Origin: Cellulosimicrobium composti | GTDB taxonomy: Bacteria; Actinomycetota; Actinomycetes; Actinomycetales; Cellulomonadaceae | NCBI RefSeq assembly: GCF_009711085.1 | Contig: NZ_WMKA01000022.1 | Span: forward strand, 1-60,112 | DNA length: 60,112 nucleotides | Direction: 5' to 3' | Shown: piece after piece, positions 33,635 to 42,320 of the stretch | Layout: every line of letters begins with the position of its first letter | How positions within the stretch are numbered: the stretch's first letter is position 1 | The notes under the pieces: generated by a model | What the model was told of the DNA's origin: nothing | The model's database searches: none | Seen by the model: the letters and a program-made list of their open reading frames with translations, nothing else | Translations under genes and position numbers: made by a program

Positions 33635-34843
33635 ATGACCTCCACCGCCGTCCCCACCCACGCCCCGGCCGCCGTCCCGGGTCCCGCGACCGACGGCGTC
33701 GCCCCGGCCGGCTCACCGGCCACCGCCGCCGCGACCCCCGGCGCCGGGCGGCTGCCCCTGCCGCAGCCGCGCGGCCCGCTGAGCGCCGCCCTCCTGGCCG
33801 CGCTCGCCGAGGCCCCCGGCCCCGACGCGGCAGCGGCCCTGCGGCCCGTCGACGACGCCGCGACGGGTGCGCTCGACGCCGCGTCCGGGCGGCTCCTGCG
33901 CGACGACGACGTCCAGCTCGCGCTCGCGGTCCTCTACGAGCTCCACTACCGCGGCGTCGACGGCGTCGACGACGACTGGGAGTGGGAGCCGGCCCTGCTC
34001 GCCCTGCGCGCGCGGCTCGAGGTCCCGTTCGAGGCCGCGGTGCGCGAGCGCGCCGGGCAGCCCGCGTGCGCCGCGACCGACGCGGCGGGCGTCGCGCGGC
34101 GCCTCTTCGAGCTCGCCGCGGCCGACGACGGCCCGAGCCTGTCGCGCTGGGTGGCCAAGCGCGCCGACGCGGAGCAGGCGCGCGAGCTCCTCGCGCTGAA
34201 GTCGCTCTACCAGCTCAAGGAGGCGGACCCGCACACGTGGGCGGTCCCGCGGCTCGCGGGCGCGCCGAAGGCGGCGCTCGTCGAGATCCAGGCCGACGAG
34301 TACGGCGGCGGGCGCCCGGGGCGCATGCACGCGGAGCTGTTCGCGCAGGCGATGCGCGGCGTCGGCCTCGACGACACGTACGGCCGCTACGTGGACGCCG
34401 TGCCCGCCGTCGCGCTCGCGGCGCTCAACACGATGTCGCTCTTCGGACTGCACCGTCGCCTGCGCGGCGCGATCGTGGGCCACCTGGCCGCGTTCGAGAT
34501 GACGTCGTCGGTGCCGAGCCGGCTCTACGGCAACGGGTTCCGGCGGCTCGGCCACGACGCGGACACCACGTGGTACTTCGACGAGCACGTCGAGGCCGAC
34601 GCCGTCCACGAGCAGATCGCCGCGCGCGACCTCGCAGGCCGGCTCGTGGAGCAGGAGCCCGCCCTGCGCGACGACGTCCTGCTGGGCGCCGCCGCGTGCC
34701 TCGCCGTCGAGGGCGACGTGGCGGCGCACGCGCTCGAGCGCTGGCAGCAGGGCGCCTCGGCGCTGCGCGTGCCGCTCGACCCGGTGCCCGGACCCGTGAC
34801 GGCGTCGCCCGCCACCGGGACGGCAGGCGCGCCGCGTGGCTGA
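33635..34843 (+). CDS. Haem-oxygenase-like diiron (iron-containing redox) enzyme
   Basis: The 402-residue protein of the haem-oxygenase-like diiron oxidase group (Haem_oxygenas_2 family) has a disordered Pro/Ala/Thr N-terminus to about residue 45. Candidate iron ligands lie in LYELHYRG, EIQADEYGGGRPGRMHAELF (Glu and His), FEMTSSVPSR and YFDEHVEADAVHE (His/Glu/Asp/His). ATG 33635 fits AGGAG better than the adjoining GTG. Relatives perform oxygen-dependent N-oxygenation, desaturation or C-C cleavage in specialised pathways. It overlaps the glycosyltransferase gene by 8 bp, and a CDGSH iron-sulphur protein follows, a plausible electron donor. The substrate cannot be inferred. Confidence 0.85.
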   Translation: MTSTAVPTHAPAAVPGPATDGVAPAGSPATAAATPGAGRLPLPQPRGPLSAALLAALAEAPGPDAAAALRPVDDAATGALDAASGRLLRDDDVQLALAVLYELHYRGVDGVDDDWEWEPALLALRARLEVPFEAAVRERAGQPACAATDAAGVARRLFELAAADDGPSLSRWVAKRADAEQARELLALKSLYQLKEADPHTWAVPRLAGAPKAALVEIQADEYGGGRPGRMHAELFAQAMRGVGLDDTYGRYVDAVPAVALAALNTMSLFGLHRRLRGAIVGHLAAFEMTSSVPSRLYGNGFRRLGHDADTTWYFDEHVEADAVHEQIAARDLAGRLVEQEPALRDDVLLGAAACLAVEGDVAAHALERWQQGASALRVPLDPVPGPVTASPATGTAGAPRG

Positions 34844-35837
34844 CGTGGCCTACGTGCTGCCGCTGCGCCGACCGGGCGTCGACGAGCGGTCCGTGGCGGA
34901 GCTGGCCCGGTACGTGGCGGGCCTCGCCCGCCGCGTCGAGGTCGTGGTCGCGGACGGCTCGCCCGAGCCCGTGCGCGCGCGGCACGCCGCCGCGTGGGGC
35001 GACGCCGCCCGGACGGTCGCGGTCGAGCCGCCGCCTCCCGGCTCGAACGGGAAGGTCGTCGGCGTGCTCGCGGCGCTCGCCGCGACGTCGGCGCCGCGCG
35101 TCGTCGTCGCGGACGACGACGTGCGGTGGGACGCGGCGACGCTCGACCGCGCCCTCGCCGGGCTGGACCGTGCCGACGCCGTCGTGCCGCAGAACGTGTT
35201 CGACCCGCTGCCGTGGCACGCGCGCTGGGACACCGCGCGCTCCCTCGTCAACCGCGCGCTCGGCCACGACTGGGCCGGCACGGTGGTGCTGCGGCGCGAC
35301 GCGCTCGGGCCGGACGGGTACGACGCGCGCGTCCTCTTCGAGAACCTCGAGCTCGAGCGGACGGTGCGCGCCCGCGGCGGGCGCGTCGAGCACCGGCCCG
35401 ACCTCCTCGTGGTCCGCCGCCCGCCTCGGGTCCGGACGTTCGTCGAGCAGCGCGTGCGCCAGGCCTACGACTCGTTCGCCCAGCCCGCGCGCCTCGTCGC
35501 GGAGCTCGCGCTCGCGCCGCTGCTCGCCGGGTGCGCCGTCGGTGCGGCGCGGTCCAGCGGGACCGTGCGCGCGACGTGGGCGGCCGTGCCGGTGGTCGTC
35601 CTGGCGGCGGTGGTCGCGGTCGCCGAGGCAGGACGGCGCGTCGCCGGGTGCGCCGCGGCCTGGCCCGCGACGTCCGCGCTGTGGGCGCCCGCGTGGCTCG
35701 TCGAGCGCGCGGTGTGCGTGTGGCTCGCGCTCGCCTGGCGCGTGCGGGGCGGCGTCCCGTACGCCGGGACGAGGATCCGCCGTGCGGCCCACTCCGAGGC
35801 CGAGCTGCGGCGCGCGGCCCAGGCGGTGGCCCGGTGA
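34836..35837 (+). CDS. Glycosyltransferase family 2-like membrane-associated protein
   Basis: The 333-residue protein starts at GTG 34836 inside the end of the previous gene. A GT-A fold is visible with VLPLRRPGVDERSV, VEVVVADGSPEP and a metal-binding DDD in VVVADDDVRWDAA. The acceptor-side region is LFENLELERTVRARGG. Two or three C-terminal hydrophobic segments (VVVLAAVVAVAEAG, WLVERAVCVWLALAW) place it at the membrane. It probably transfers a sugar to a lipid or small acceptor; polysaccharide synthesis is less likely given its enzymatic neighbours. It overlaps the CDGSH gene by 4 bp. Confidence 0.8.
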   Translation: MADVAYVLPLRRPGVDERSVAELARYVAGLARRVEVVVADGSPEPVRARHAAAWGDAARTVAVEPPPPGSNGKVVGVLAALAATSAPRVVVADDDVRWDAATLDRALAGLDRADAVVPQNVFDPLPWHARWDTARSLVNRALGHDWAGTVVLRRDALGPDGYDARVLFENLELERTVRARGGRVEHRPDLLVVRRPPRVRTFVEQRVRQAYDSFAQPARLVAELALAPLLAGCAVGAARSSGTVRATWAAVPVVVLAAVVAVAEAGRRVAGCAAAWPATSALWAPAWLVERAVCVWLALAWRVRGGVPYAGTRIRRAAHSEAELRRAAQAVAR

Positions 35838-36097
35838 CGGCCGCCGGGGGCGCGGGCCGCGCCGACGAGGTGACCGTGACGGCCTGCCCCGACGGTCCGC
35901 TGCTCGTGCGCGGGCCCGCGCGGCTCGTCGACCCCGAGGGCCGCGAGATCGAGCGGCACCGCGCGACGGTCGCGCTGTGCCGGTGCGGCGGCACCGCGAT
36001 CCCGCCGTGGTGCGACGGGACGCACAAGGTCAACGGCTACCGCAGCGGGGACGACGACGTGCGCGGCACCGCGAGCGACGGCGGGACGGGCGCGTAG
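35834..36097 (+). CDS. CDGSH iron-sulphur domain protein
   Basis: The 87-residue protein with GTG start 35834 overlaps the glycosyltransferase stop (GTGA). The CDGSH 2Fe-2S motif is present: LCRCGGTAIPPWCDGTHK, with three Cys and the His ligand. The rest is a short beta-rich frame typical of single-domain bacterial members. The family carries a labile, pH-sensitive 2Fe-2S cluster and transfers electrons or clusters. Being the third gene of the diiron-enzyme operon suggests it feeds electrons to that enzyme. Its 3' 61 bp overlap the convergent SDR gene. Confidence 0.9.
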   Translation: MTAAGGAGRADEVTVTACPDGPLLVRGPARLVDPEGREIERHRATVALCRCGGTAIPPWCDGTHKVNGYRSGDDDVRGTASDGGTGA

Positions 36098-36870
36098 AAC
36101 CAGCCGTGGAACGCGGCGCGCGCCGGCTGGGGGAGGACGCGCGCCACGGCGACCATCGCCGCACCCTGCACGCCCGTGACGACCTCGGGCCGGCCGAGGG
36201 TGAGCGCGTCCACGGCGCGGCGCGCCGTCCGCGCGGCGCTCGGCTTGGGCAGGCGGCCCACGTGGGTGCGCTCCATCCCGGCCTCGCGGAAGAACGGCGT
36301 GCGCGTCGGGCCGGGGAGCAGGGCCGTGACCGTCACCCCGGTCCCCGCGAGCTCGCCCCGCAGCGACCACGCGAACGAGCGCAGGAAAGCCTTCGACGCG
36401 GCGTACGTCGCGAAGTGCGGCGCGGGCATCTCCCCGGCGACGGACGCCGTCACGAGGATCCGGCCGCGACCCTCCGCGAGGAGGTCCGGCAGGAGCAGGT
36501 GCGTGAGGTGCGCGACGGAGCGGACGTTGAGGTCGATGAGGCGCAGCTGGTCCTCGAGCGGGGTGCGCGCGAACGCCCCGTGCACGCCCACGCCCGCGTT
36601 GAGCACGAGGGTCGACGCGCCGAGCTCGCGCGCGCGCCGGGCGGTCGCCGCGACGCCGCGCGGCGTCGCGAGGTCGGCCGTCAGCCCGGTGTGCGTGCCG
36701 CCGTGCGCCTCGAGAGCGCGCACGGTGACGTCGACGTCCCGGTCGGCGACGACGAGCACGTCGTGCCCGCGTCGCGCGAGCTCGGTCGCGAGCGCACGGC
36801 CGATCCCGCTCGTCGCGCCCGTGACGAGCGCGACGCCGCGGTCCTCGGGCGGGCGGGCCACGGCCCTCAC
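36037..36870 (-). CDS. Short-chain dehydrogenase/reductase (SDR)
   Basis: The 277-residue classical SDR has the NAD(P)-binding TGATSGIGRA (about residues 15-24), LNAGVG, catalytic Ser in ASVAGEMP and YAASK (Tyr/Lys). The stretch GVTVTALLPGPTRTPFF is standard. GTG 36870 overlaps the stop of the upstream DUF2231 gene (GTGA), so the two form an operon. It reduces or oxidises a hydroxyl/carbonyl substrate in the cytosol; specificity is not visible. The 3' end is antisense to the CDGSH gene. Confidence 0.88.
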   Translation of the reverse strand: MRAVARPPEDRGVALVTGATSGIGRALATELARRGHDVLVVADRDVDVTVRALEAHGGTHTGLTADLATPRGVAATARRARELGASTLVLNAGVGVHGAFARTPLEDQLRLIDLNVRSVAHLTHLLLPDLLAEGRGRILVTASVAGEMPAPHFATYAASKAFLRSFAWSLRGELAGTGVTVTALLPGPTRTPFFREAGMERTHVGRLPKPSAARTARRAVDALTLGRPEVVTGVQGAAMVAVARVLPQPARAAFHGWFYAPVPPSLAVPRTSSSPLR

Positions 36871-37466
36871 GGCAGGTCCGGCGCGTCGCCGTCGCTCAGC
36901 GCGGTCTCGGCGGGCGGCTCGCGCAGCGCCTGGGCGAGGTGCCCGCCGAGGAACGCGCTCGCCCCGGCCAGCCCGTACGCGGCGAGGGACACGGCGATCC
37001 CCGAGCGGCGCCGGCCCCCGCGGCGCAGCAGCCACGACGCCCCGTACAGGACCGAGACGCCGGAGTTCAGCGCGGCGTGCACCGCGCCGACGCGCCGGGC
37101 GCGCCGGTCGACGTCGAGGTAGTCGGCGAGGCCGGTGAGCGCCGTGGGCGCGACCGACAGGAGGCCGAGCCCGACGAGCCGCTGCGCCGCGGGAGCGCTG
37201 CGCTCGCCCCCGACGAGGTCGAGCACCGCGGCGCTCGTCCAGAGGCCGACCGGGACGTCGGTCAGGGTCGCGTGGAGGGCATGGCCGAGGGAGCGGCCGT
37301 GCAGCTCCTCGCGCAGCCGCCCGTGCGACGGCACGAGGGCGAGCGCGACGCCGCGCACGGCGCTCGACAGGTCGTCGAGGGCGGTCGAGTCCTCCAGGCG
37401 GCGCGCCAGGCGCAGGAGGACGGGGGTCTCGGTGCCGTCGTCGACGGCGGTGCGGGGTCCGGTCAC
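36867..37466 (-). CDS. DUF2231-type membrane protein
   Basis: The 199-residue protein has a charged N-terminal third and then four hydrophobic segments with family features HALHATLTDVPVGLWTSAAVLDL, LGLLSVAPTALTGLADYLD and RVGAVHAALNSGVSVLYGASW. GTG 37466 has AGGAG 5 bases upstream. DUF2231 domains are predicted four-helix membrane modules, sometimes linked to redox or haem proteins, with no proven role. Co-transcribed with the SDR. Confidence 0.82.
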   Translation of the reverse strand: MTGPRTAVDDGTETPVLLRLARRLEDSTALDDLSSAVRGVALALVPSHGRLREELHGRSLGHALHATLTDVPVGLWTSAAVLDLVGGERSAPAAQRLVGLGLLSVAPTALTGLADYLDVDRRARRVGAVHAALNSGVSVLYGASWLLRRGGRRRSGIAVSLAAYGLAGASAFLGGHLAQALREPPAETALSDGDAPDLP

Positions 37467-37861
37467 GGTCGCTCCTGTCGGGTCGTCGCGCTCGGCGTCC
37501 CCGAGCGGTCCGACGACCGTAGGCACGAACGCGCGCGCTCGCGCGCGCCGGCCCGGACGCACGTCGCCCCCGTCCCGGCGGACGGGGGACGAGGGGATGT
37601 GGCGAGGGGTATAGCCGCGGGGCAGGCGTCCGGCGGGCTTCTTCACCGGCCCGCCCCGCGACGGCACCCACGCTAGGGCGGCGGGCGGTGCCCTGGCTCG
37701 CCCGCAGCGGGTGAAGTTGCGGGTCGGGCCGCGCCCAGATGCGACCGGGAGCGGCCGGGCACACGCTGGACGGACGCTCGACGCGTCGAGAACGGGGCGC
37801 GTGCCGTGGTCCTCGCGTGCACGCCCGTGCCCGCAGGGCCGACTTCCCCGAGGGAGAGACC
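37467..37861. other. Intergenic region between divergent units
   Basis: About 395 bp separate the leftward DUF2231/SDR operon from the rightward Mn-catalase operon. No gene is recognised. GGGTAT at 37606-37611 resembles a SigB-type -10 box, fitting stress control of a catalase, but a clear GTTT-type -35 is not seen. A Shine-Dalgarno GGGAGAGA lies before the catalase start. Confidence 0.4.
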
Positions 37862-38743
37862 ATGTTCTTCCACCGTCAAGAGCTCCAGCACAAGGCCACC
37901 CCCGACCGCCCGGACGCCGTCTACGCCCGCAAGCTCCAGGAGGTCCTGGGCGGGCAGTACGGCGAGATCACCGTGGCCATGCAGTACGGCTTCCAGTCCT
38001 GGAACGCCCACATCCCCGGCAAGTACCGCGACCTGCTCTACGGCATCGGTGCCGAGGAGTTCGGTCACGTGGAGATGCTCGCGACGATGATCGCGCAGCT
38101 CCTCGAGAAGGCGCCCGTCGGCCTCGTCGAGGGCGCCGTGCAGAACGACCCGACCGTCGCCGCGATCATCGGTGGGACCGACCCGCAGCACGCGATCGTC
38201 GCAGGGGCGGGCGCCCGGCCGGTCGACTCCAACGGCAACCCGTGGAACGCCGGCTACGTCACGGCGAGCGGCAACCTGCTCGCGGACTTCACCGCCAACG
38301 CGAACGCGGAGATGCAGGGCCGCGTCCAGGTCGCGCGGCTCTACCACATGACCGACGACCGCGGCGTCAAGGACCTCCTGTCCTTCCTGCTCGCGCGCGA
38401 CACGATGCACCAGAACCAGTGGCTCGCCGCGGCGCAGGAGCTGCGCGACGAGGGCGTCGAGGAGCTGCCCGTGCCCAGCACCTTCCCGATCTCCAAGGAG
38501 GACCGGGACGTGTCCTACCAGTACATCAACTTCTCCGACGGCGAGCACGCGTCCGAGGGGCGCTGGGCGAGCGGTCCGACCCCGGACGGCAAGGGCGAGT
38601 TCACGTACGTCGCCGAGCCGCCCGCGGGCGTGCCGATGCCCCCGCCCACCCAGCCCGACGAGCGCTTCCACGGCACGACCGGCAAGCCCTCGACGCTCGA
38701 GAAGGCCAAGGGCGCCGTCAAGGACGCGCTCCACAAGGACTGA
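37862..38743 (+). CDS. Non-haem manganese catalase family protein
   Basis: The 293-residue ferritin-like protein of the Mn-catalase family has the dimanganese ligands in their usual settings: Glu in GEITVAMQY, Glu/His in AEEFGHVEM, Glu in ANAEMQGRVQ, and His in RDTMHQNQW. The C-terminal tail ends in a helical Lys-rich segment (TLEKAKGAVKDALHKD). It converts hydrogen peroxide to water and oxygen in the cytosol. It is followed 24 bp later by a DUF4383 gene and then a P450, suggesting a stress-linked operon. Confidence 0.92.
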   Translation: MFFHRQELQHKATPDRPDAVYARKLQEVLGGQYGEITVAMQYGFQSWNAHIPGKYRDLLYGIGAEEFGHVEMLATMIAQLLEKAPVGLVEGAVQNDPTVAAIIGGTDPQHAIVAGAGARPVDSNGNPWNAGYVTASGNLLADFTANANAEMQGRVQVARLYHMTDDRGVKDLLSFLLARDTMHQNQWLAAAQELRDEGVEELPVPSTFPISKEDRDVSYQYINFSDGEHASEGRWASGPTPDGKGEFTYVAEPPAGVPMPPPTQPDERFHGTTGKPSTLEKAKGAVKDALHKD

Positions 38744-38767
38744 CCGGACGACGGAGAGGAGACCGTC

Positions 38768-39241
38768 ATGACCGCCGCATCCGCACCCCGGGACGAAGCA
38801 CGGGCCGAGCGACCCGCCCGGGGCGTCCACCAGTACCTGGCGCTCGTCATCGGGATCGTCTACCTGCTGGTGGGCGTCGTCGGCTTCGCGATCACGGGCT
38901 TCGACGAGTGGACGGTGCACGACCACTCGCAGACGCTGCTCGTCTTCGCGATCAACCCGCTGCACAACGTGGTCCACCTGCTGATCGGCCTGCTCGGCGT
39001 GCTCCTGTGGAGCAGGTCGGCGAGCGCCCGGACCTACGGCTGGATCCTCGCGATCGGCTACGGGGCCGCGTTCGTCTACGGGCTGATCGTCGTGAACGAC
39101 CCGGAGGCCAACGTCCTCAACATCAACGGCGCGGACAACGTGCTGCACGCGGTGAGCGCGGCCGCGGGCCTCGTGATCGCGCTGTGGCCCGCGCGCCGGG
39201 CGACCGGTCCCACGACCCCGGCCGCCCGGGCGGGCGCATGA
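38768..39241 (+). CDS. DUF4383 membrane protein
   Basis: The 157-residue protein has four predicted membrane helices and the conserved INPLHNVVHLLIGLLGVLLW and NGADNVLHAVSAAAGLV segments with paired His residues, matching DUF4383. A hydrophilic tail lies at each end. GGAGAGGAG precedes the ATG. Function unknown; such genes are frequent in actinobacterial stress neighbourhoods. Its stop overlaps the P450 start (ATGA). Confidence 0.85.
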   Translation: MTAASAPRDEARAERPARGVHQYLALVIGIVYLLVGVVGFAITGFDEWTVHDHSQTLLVFAINPLHNVVHLLIGLLGVLLWSRSASARTYGWILAIGYGAAFVYGLIVVNDPEANVLNINGADNVLHAVSAAAGLVIALWPARRATGPTTPAARAGA

Positions 39242-40599
39242 CCGACACGCCGGTCGACCTCACGGCGGGCGAGACCGGGCGCGTCCTGCGGGACGTGCTC
39301 GGTCCGCTCGTCGCCCAGGGCGCGATCGTGCGCCGACCGCGCGCGACGGCGTGGGCCGAGCGGCGGCAGGTGGACCGCACGGCCCGCCGCGTGCTGGACG
39401 GGCTGCGGGCCCGGTACGACGGTGCGCCGCTCGTCGTGCGGCTCGGCGGGCGACGGATGGTCCTCGCGACCCGACCCGAGCACGTCGAGCGGATCCTCGC
39501 GGGCTCGCCCGAGCCGTTCACCCCGGCGTCCTGGGAGAAGCGCGGCGCGCTCGCGCACTTCCAGCCTGACGGCGTCCTCGTCTCACCGCTCGCCGAGCGG
39601 GCCGAGCGCCGCCCGTACAACGAGGCGGTGCTCGACATGAGCGAGCCCGTGCACCGGGACGGCGACGCGCTCGTCGCCGTGGTCGAGCGCGAGACGAGCG
39701 CGCTCGTCGCGGCCGTCGAGGCGTCCGGACGGCTGGAGTGGGACGTGTTCGCCGCCTCGTGGTGGCGTCTCGTGCGCACCGTCGTCCTCGGGCGCGGCGC
39801 GCGCGACGACGAACGGCTCGTCGCGCTGCTCGACGCCCTGCGGCGCGACGGGAACTGGTCCTGGTTCCGCCCGCGGCGGCCCTGGCTCCGCGCGGCGCTC
39901 GAGCGCCGCATCGCCGAGCACGTGGCGGTCGCGGAGCCGGGCACGCTCGCCGCGCGCGGGCGCGACGCCGGCGGTGCGGACGCCGTGCGCCGGCAGATCC
40001 CGCACTGGCTGTTCGCGTTCGACGCCGCGGGCGCGGCGACGTTCCGCGCGCTCGCGGTCGCCGCGGCCCGCCCTGCCGTGCGCGACCGCCTCCTCACGGA
40101 GCTCACGACGTCCGGACGCGGACCCGGCGTGCTGCCCTACGCGCGCGGGTGCGTGCTCGAGGCGGTGCGGCTCTGGCCGACGACGCTCGCGATCCTGCGG
40201 GACGCGACCGAGCCCGTGCGGTGGGGCGCGCGCACGTTCGAGGCGGGGACGGGGTTCGTGGTGCTCAGCGCGTACTTCCACCGGGACGCCCGCCGGCTCC
40301 CGTTCGCGGACGCGTTCGCACCCGAGGCGTGGCTCGACGGACGCGCCGACGCCGACTGGGGCCTCGTGCCGTTCAGCGCCGGTCCCGTCTCCTGCCCCGG
40401 GCGCAACGTCGTGCTCCTCCTGGCGTCGCACACCCTCGCGCGGCTCGCCGGGCCCGACCTCGTCGTCAGCCGGGGCCGCTACCTCGCGGAGGACCCCCTG
40501 CCGCCCACGATGGACCACATGGGGCTGCGCTTCGGCCTGCGCACCGGGACGGCACGGCACGGCATCGATGCGTCCCGCGCCGCCGCCGCGGCGGCGTAG
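39238..40599 (+). CDS. Cytochrome P450
   Basis: The 453-residue P450 has the I-helix FAFDAAGAATFRA (AGxxT-like, about 260-272), ExxR in LEAVRLWP and the haem-binding FSAGPVSCPGRN with its Cys thiolate. There is no signal anchor, as in soluble bacterial class I enzymes needing a separate ferredoxin and reductase, which are not encoded nearby. The start overlaps the DUF4383 stop by 4 bp. The substrate is unknown. A long Ala-rich C-terminus ends just before a strong terminator. Confidence 0.93.
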   Translation: MTDTPVDLTAGETGRVLRDVLGPLVAQGAIVRRPRATAWAERRQVDRTARRVLDGLRARYDGAPLVVRLGGRRMVLATRPEHVERILAGSPEPFTPASWEKRGALAHFQPDGVLVSPLAERAERRPYNEAVLDMSEPVHRDGDALVAVVERETSALVAAVEASGRLEWDVFAASWWRLVRTVVLGRGARDDERLVALLDALRRDGNWSWFRPRRPWLRAALERRIAEHVAVAEPGTLAARGRDAGGADAVRRQIPHWLFAFDAAGAATFRALAVAAARPAVRDRLLTELTTSGRGPGVLPYARGCVLEAVRLWPTTLAILRDATEPVRWGARTFEAGTGFVVLSAYFHRDARRLPFADAFAPEAWLDGRADADWGLVPFSAGPVSCPGRNVVLLLASHTLARLAGPDLVVSRGRYLAEDPLPPTMDHMGLRFGLRTGTARHGIDASRAAAAAA

Positions 40600-40614
40600 G
40601 CCGACGCCCATGAC

Positions 40615-40648
40615 GAGGGCCCGGGCGGTCGCGACCGCCCGGGCCCTC
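40615..40648. terminator. 34-bp perfect palindrome, bidirectional terminator
   Basis: Arms of 17 bases beginning GAGGGCCCGGGCG match perfectly with no loop spacer, between the stop of the P450 gene and the stop of the leftward 59-codon gene. The position fits a terminator for both strands. The first 12 bases of the arm recur in the hairpin at 30910-30943. Confidence 0.7.
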
Positions 40649-40671
40649 CTCGCGCCGTCTCGTCGGTGGCG

Positions 40672-40851
40672 TCACGCGCCGCCGGACGCGTCCTCCCCGC
40701 CGCGCGGGTTGAGGTTGCCGGGCTCGGCGTCAGGGTCGGCGTCCTGCGGCTCACCGCCGACCGCCTGGCGTCCTTCGCGGGGGTTGAGCGACCTCGGGTC
40801 GGCGTCCGGGTCCTCGGCGGGGTCGTAGCCGCGCTCGTCGTTCTCGCTCAT
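40672..40851 (-). CDS. Small acidic protein with an internal repeat
   Basis: The 59-residue protein has an excellent Shine-Dalgarno (GAGGAGG) before ATG 40851. It is highly acidic and Gly/Pro-rich, with two copies of a unit like DADPRSLNPREG / DAEPGNLNPRGG (about residues 15-26 and 38-51). It is predicted disordered. No family is recognised; such short acidic repeats could be stress-related hydrophilins, which is only an inference. Confidence 0.65.
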   Translation of the reverse strand: MSENDERGYDPAEDPDADPRSLNPREGRQAVGGEPQDADPDAEPGNLNPRGGEDASGGA

Positions 40852-41052
40852 GGGGCCTCCTCGGTCGGGTCTCGGTGCTGCGCCCGCGCCGCGCACGGCG
40901 ACGGGGCCCTGCCACCGTCGCACGGCCCGTGGACCCTCGCAGGCCCGGGATGCCGGCGTCCCGGGGCGCTCGTAGCCTGACCGCAGGATGCCGTCGCGGC
41001 GCGTCGAGAACGGGCCGGCCGCCGCGGCGCCGTCTGCCCAGGAGGTATCCCG

Positions 41053-41487
41053 ATGCCCGAGGAGCCGACTGCACTCGACGGCCTGCCGCGGCTGCGCAGG
41101 CTCGCGGAGGTCACCGAGCTCGCCGCCGTCGTGCACCCGCTCTACGTGCGGTTCAGCGGCGGCCCGGACCAGGACGCCGCCGCGACGAGCCGCGACCACG
41201 AGAGCGGCTGCCTGCTCCCCGGGCTGAGCGTCAACCCGATGAACCCCGAGCCGTGGTGGGACCGTCCGGTCGAGCACTGGGTCGCGCGCCAGCTGTGCCA
41301 GTACGCGCACCTCATGACGCCCGAGCGCTTCCCGTGGCTCCTCACGGGGACGGTCGCCGGGCGCGGCCCGGACTGCGAGCCGCTGCTCGTCGACGTGGTG
41401 CCCGCGGCGTCGGTCGACCCGGCCGTCGTCGAGGAGGCGGGCCGGCTCTACCGCGAGGTCTTCGACGCGGGCGACGACGGCACGTGA
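41053..41487 (+). CDS. Conserved-looking hypothetical protein
   Basis: The 144-residue soluble protein has AGGAGG 8 bases before its ATG. Notable segments are HPLYVRFSGGPDQDA, NPMNPEPWWDRPVEHWVARQLCQYAHL and RFPWLLTGTVAGRGPDCEPLLVDVVPAA. Tryptophans are frequent and there are no membrane segments. The composition and codon use are fully native. The layout resembles actinobacterial proteins catalogued only as domains of unknown function. No role can be given. Confidence 0.75.
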   Translation: MPEEPTALDGLPRLRRLAEVTELAAVVHPLYVRFSGGPDQDAAATSRDHESGCLLPGLSVNPMNPEPWWDRPVEHWVARQLCQYAHLMTPERFPWLLTGTVAGRGPDCEPLLVDVVPAASVDPAVVEEAGRLYREVFDAGDDGT

Positions 41488-41516
41488 GGCCGCGGCGGCA
41501 CGCCGGGGCGGTGCGC

Positions 41517-42320
41517 TCAGGCGACGCCGGGCCGCGCGCGGCCGTGGACCAGCGCGTCGCGCGGCCGCGACGCGGCGTACCAGCCGGCCGCGACGAGCAC
41601 CATGAGCGCGACGTCGACGGCGTCGCCCGCGTAGTACATGAGCTGGGCCCCCGCACGCGCGTCGGCGGCAGCCACCCCGGCGGGCGGGTGGGCGTAGAGC
41701 CACTTGGCGAGCACCGAGTGCGCGGCGACGAACGCGACGAGAACGGTCGCCCGCACGCGGAAGGACGCGCGGTGCGGGTGCGGGTCGGGACCCACGAGCG
41801 ACGCGGTGAGGAGCCAGCCCGCCAGGAGCACGTGCGCGTGCACCACGAGCGCCACGGGCGCCGACGCGTGCACGAGGTGGAACAGCCCGGTCGTGTACAG
41901 GACCCAGAGCCCGCCCGCGTCGAGCACCGCCGCGACCACGGGGTGCCCGCCCCACCGCGCGACGGGCGAGCGCAGCACGGCGACGACGCGCCGCGCCCGC
42001 GCGGGCGGCAGGGCGCGCAGCAGCAGCGTCACGGGCGCCGCGAGCACGAGCAGCAGCGGCGCGAGCATGCCGAGGAGGACGTGCCCGGCCATGTGCGCCG
42101 TGAATCCCGTGCGCGCGGCGTCGGCGAGCGGACCCGCGGTGGCCGCGCCCGCGTACGCGAGCCCGGCGTACCAGCAGAGCGTGCGCCCCACGGGCCACGG
42201 GCTCCGCGCGCGCGACGCCCGCAGCGCGGCGGCGTACGCGACGGCGCCCGCGGCGAGGGCGAGCACGGCCACGACGGCGAGCAGCGGCGGCCCCGCGGCC
42301 GCGTGCTCGTGCGGGTGCAT
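41517..42320 (-). CDS. CtaG-type (caa3) cytochrome c oxidase assembly membrane protein
   Basis: The 267-residue protein has seven or so membrane helices and the family landmarks FTAHMAGHVLLGMLAPLLLVLAAPVTLLLRALP, LYTTGLFHLVHAS, HAHVLLAGWLLTASL and LMYYAGDAVDVALM. The conserved His residues in these helices are thought to handle copper during oxidase assembly in CtaG_BACSU-type proteins. It follows the DUF2243 gene with stop/start overlap (TGATG), so they form a two-gene operon, a common pairing. Confidence 0.87.
   Translation of the reverse strand: MHPHEHAAAGPPLLAVVAVLALAAGAVAYAAALRASRARSPWPVGRTLCWYAGLAYAGAATAGPLADAARTGFTAHMAGHVLLGMLAPLLLVLAAPVTLLLRALPPARARRVVAVLRSPVARWGGHPVVAAVLDAGGLWVLYTTGLFHLVHASAPVALVVHAHVLLAGWLLTASLVGPDPHPHRASFRVRATVLVAFVAAHSVLAKWLYAHPPAGVAAADARAGAQLMYYAGDAVDVALMVLVAAGWYAASRPRDALVHGRARPGVA

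Noticed and set aside
37600-37615. SigB-type promoter before the Mn catalase
   Set aside because: A GGGTAT box is present but no matching -35 at the right distance was found, so it is only mentioned within the intergenic entry.
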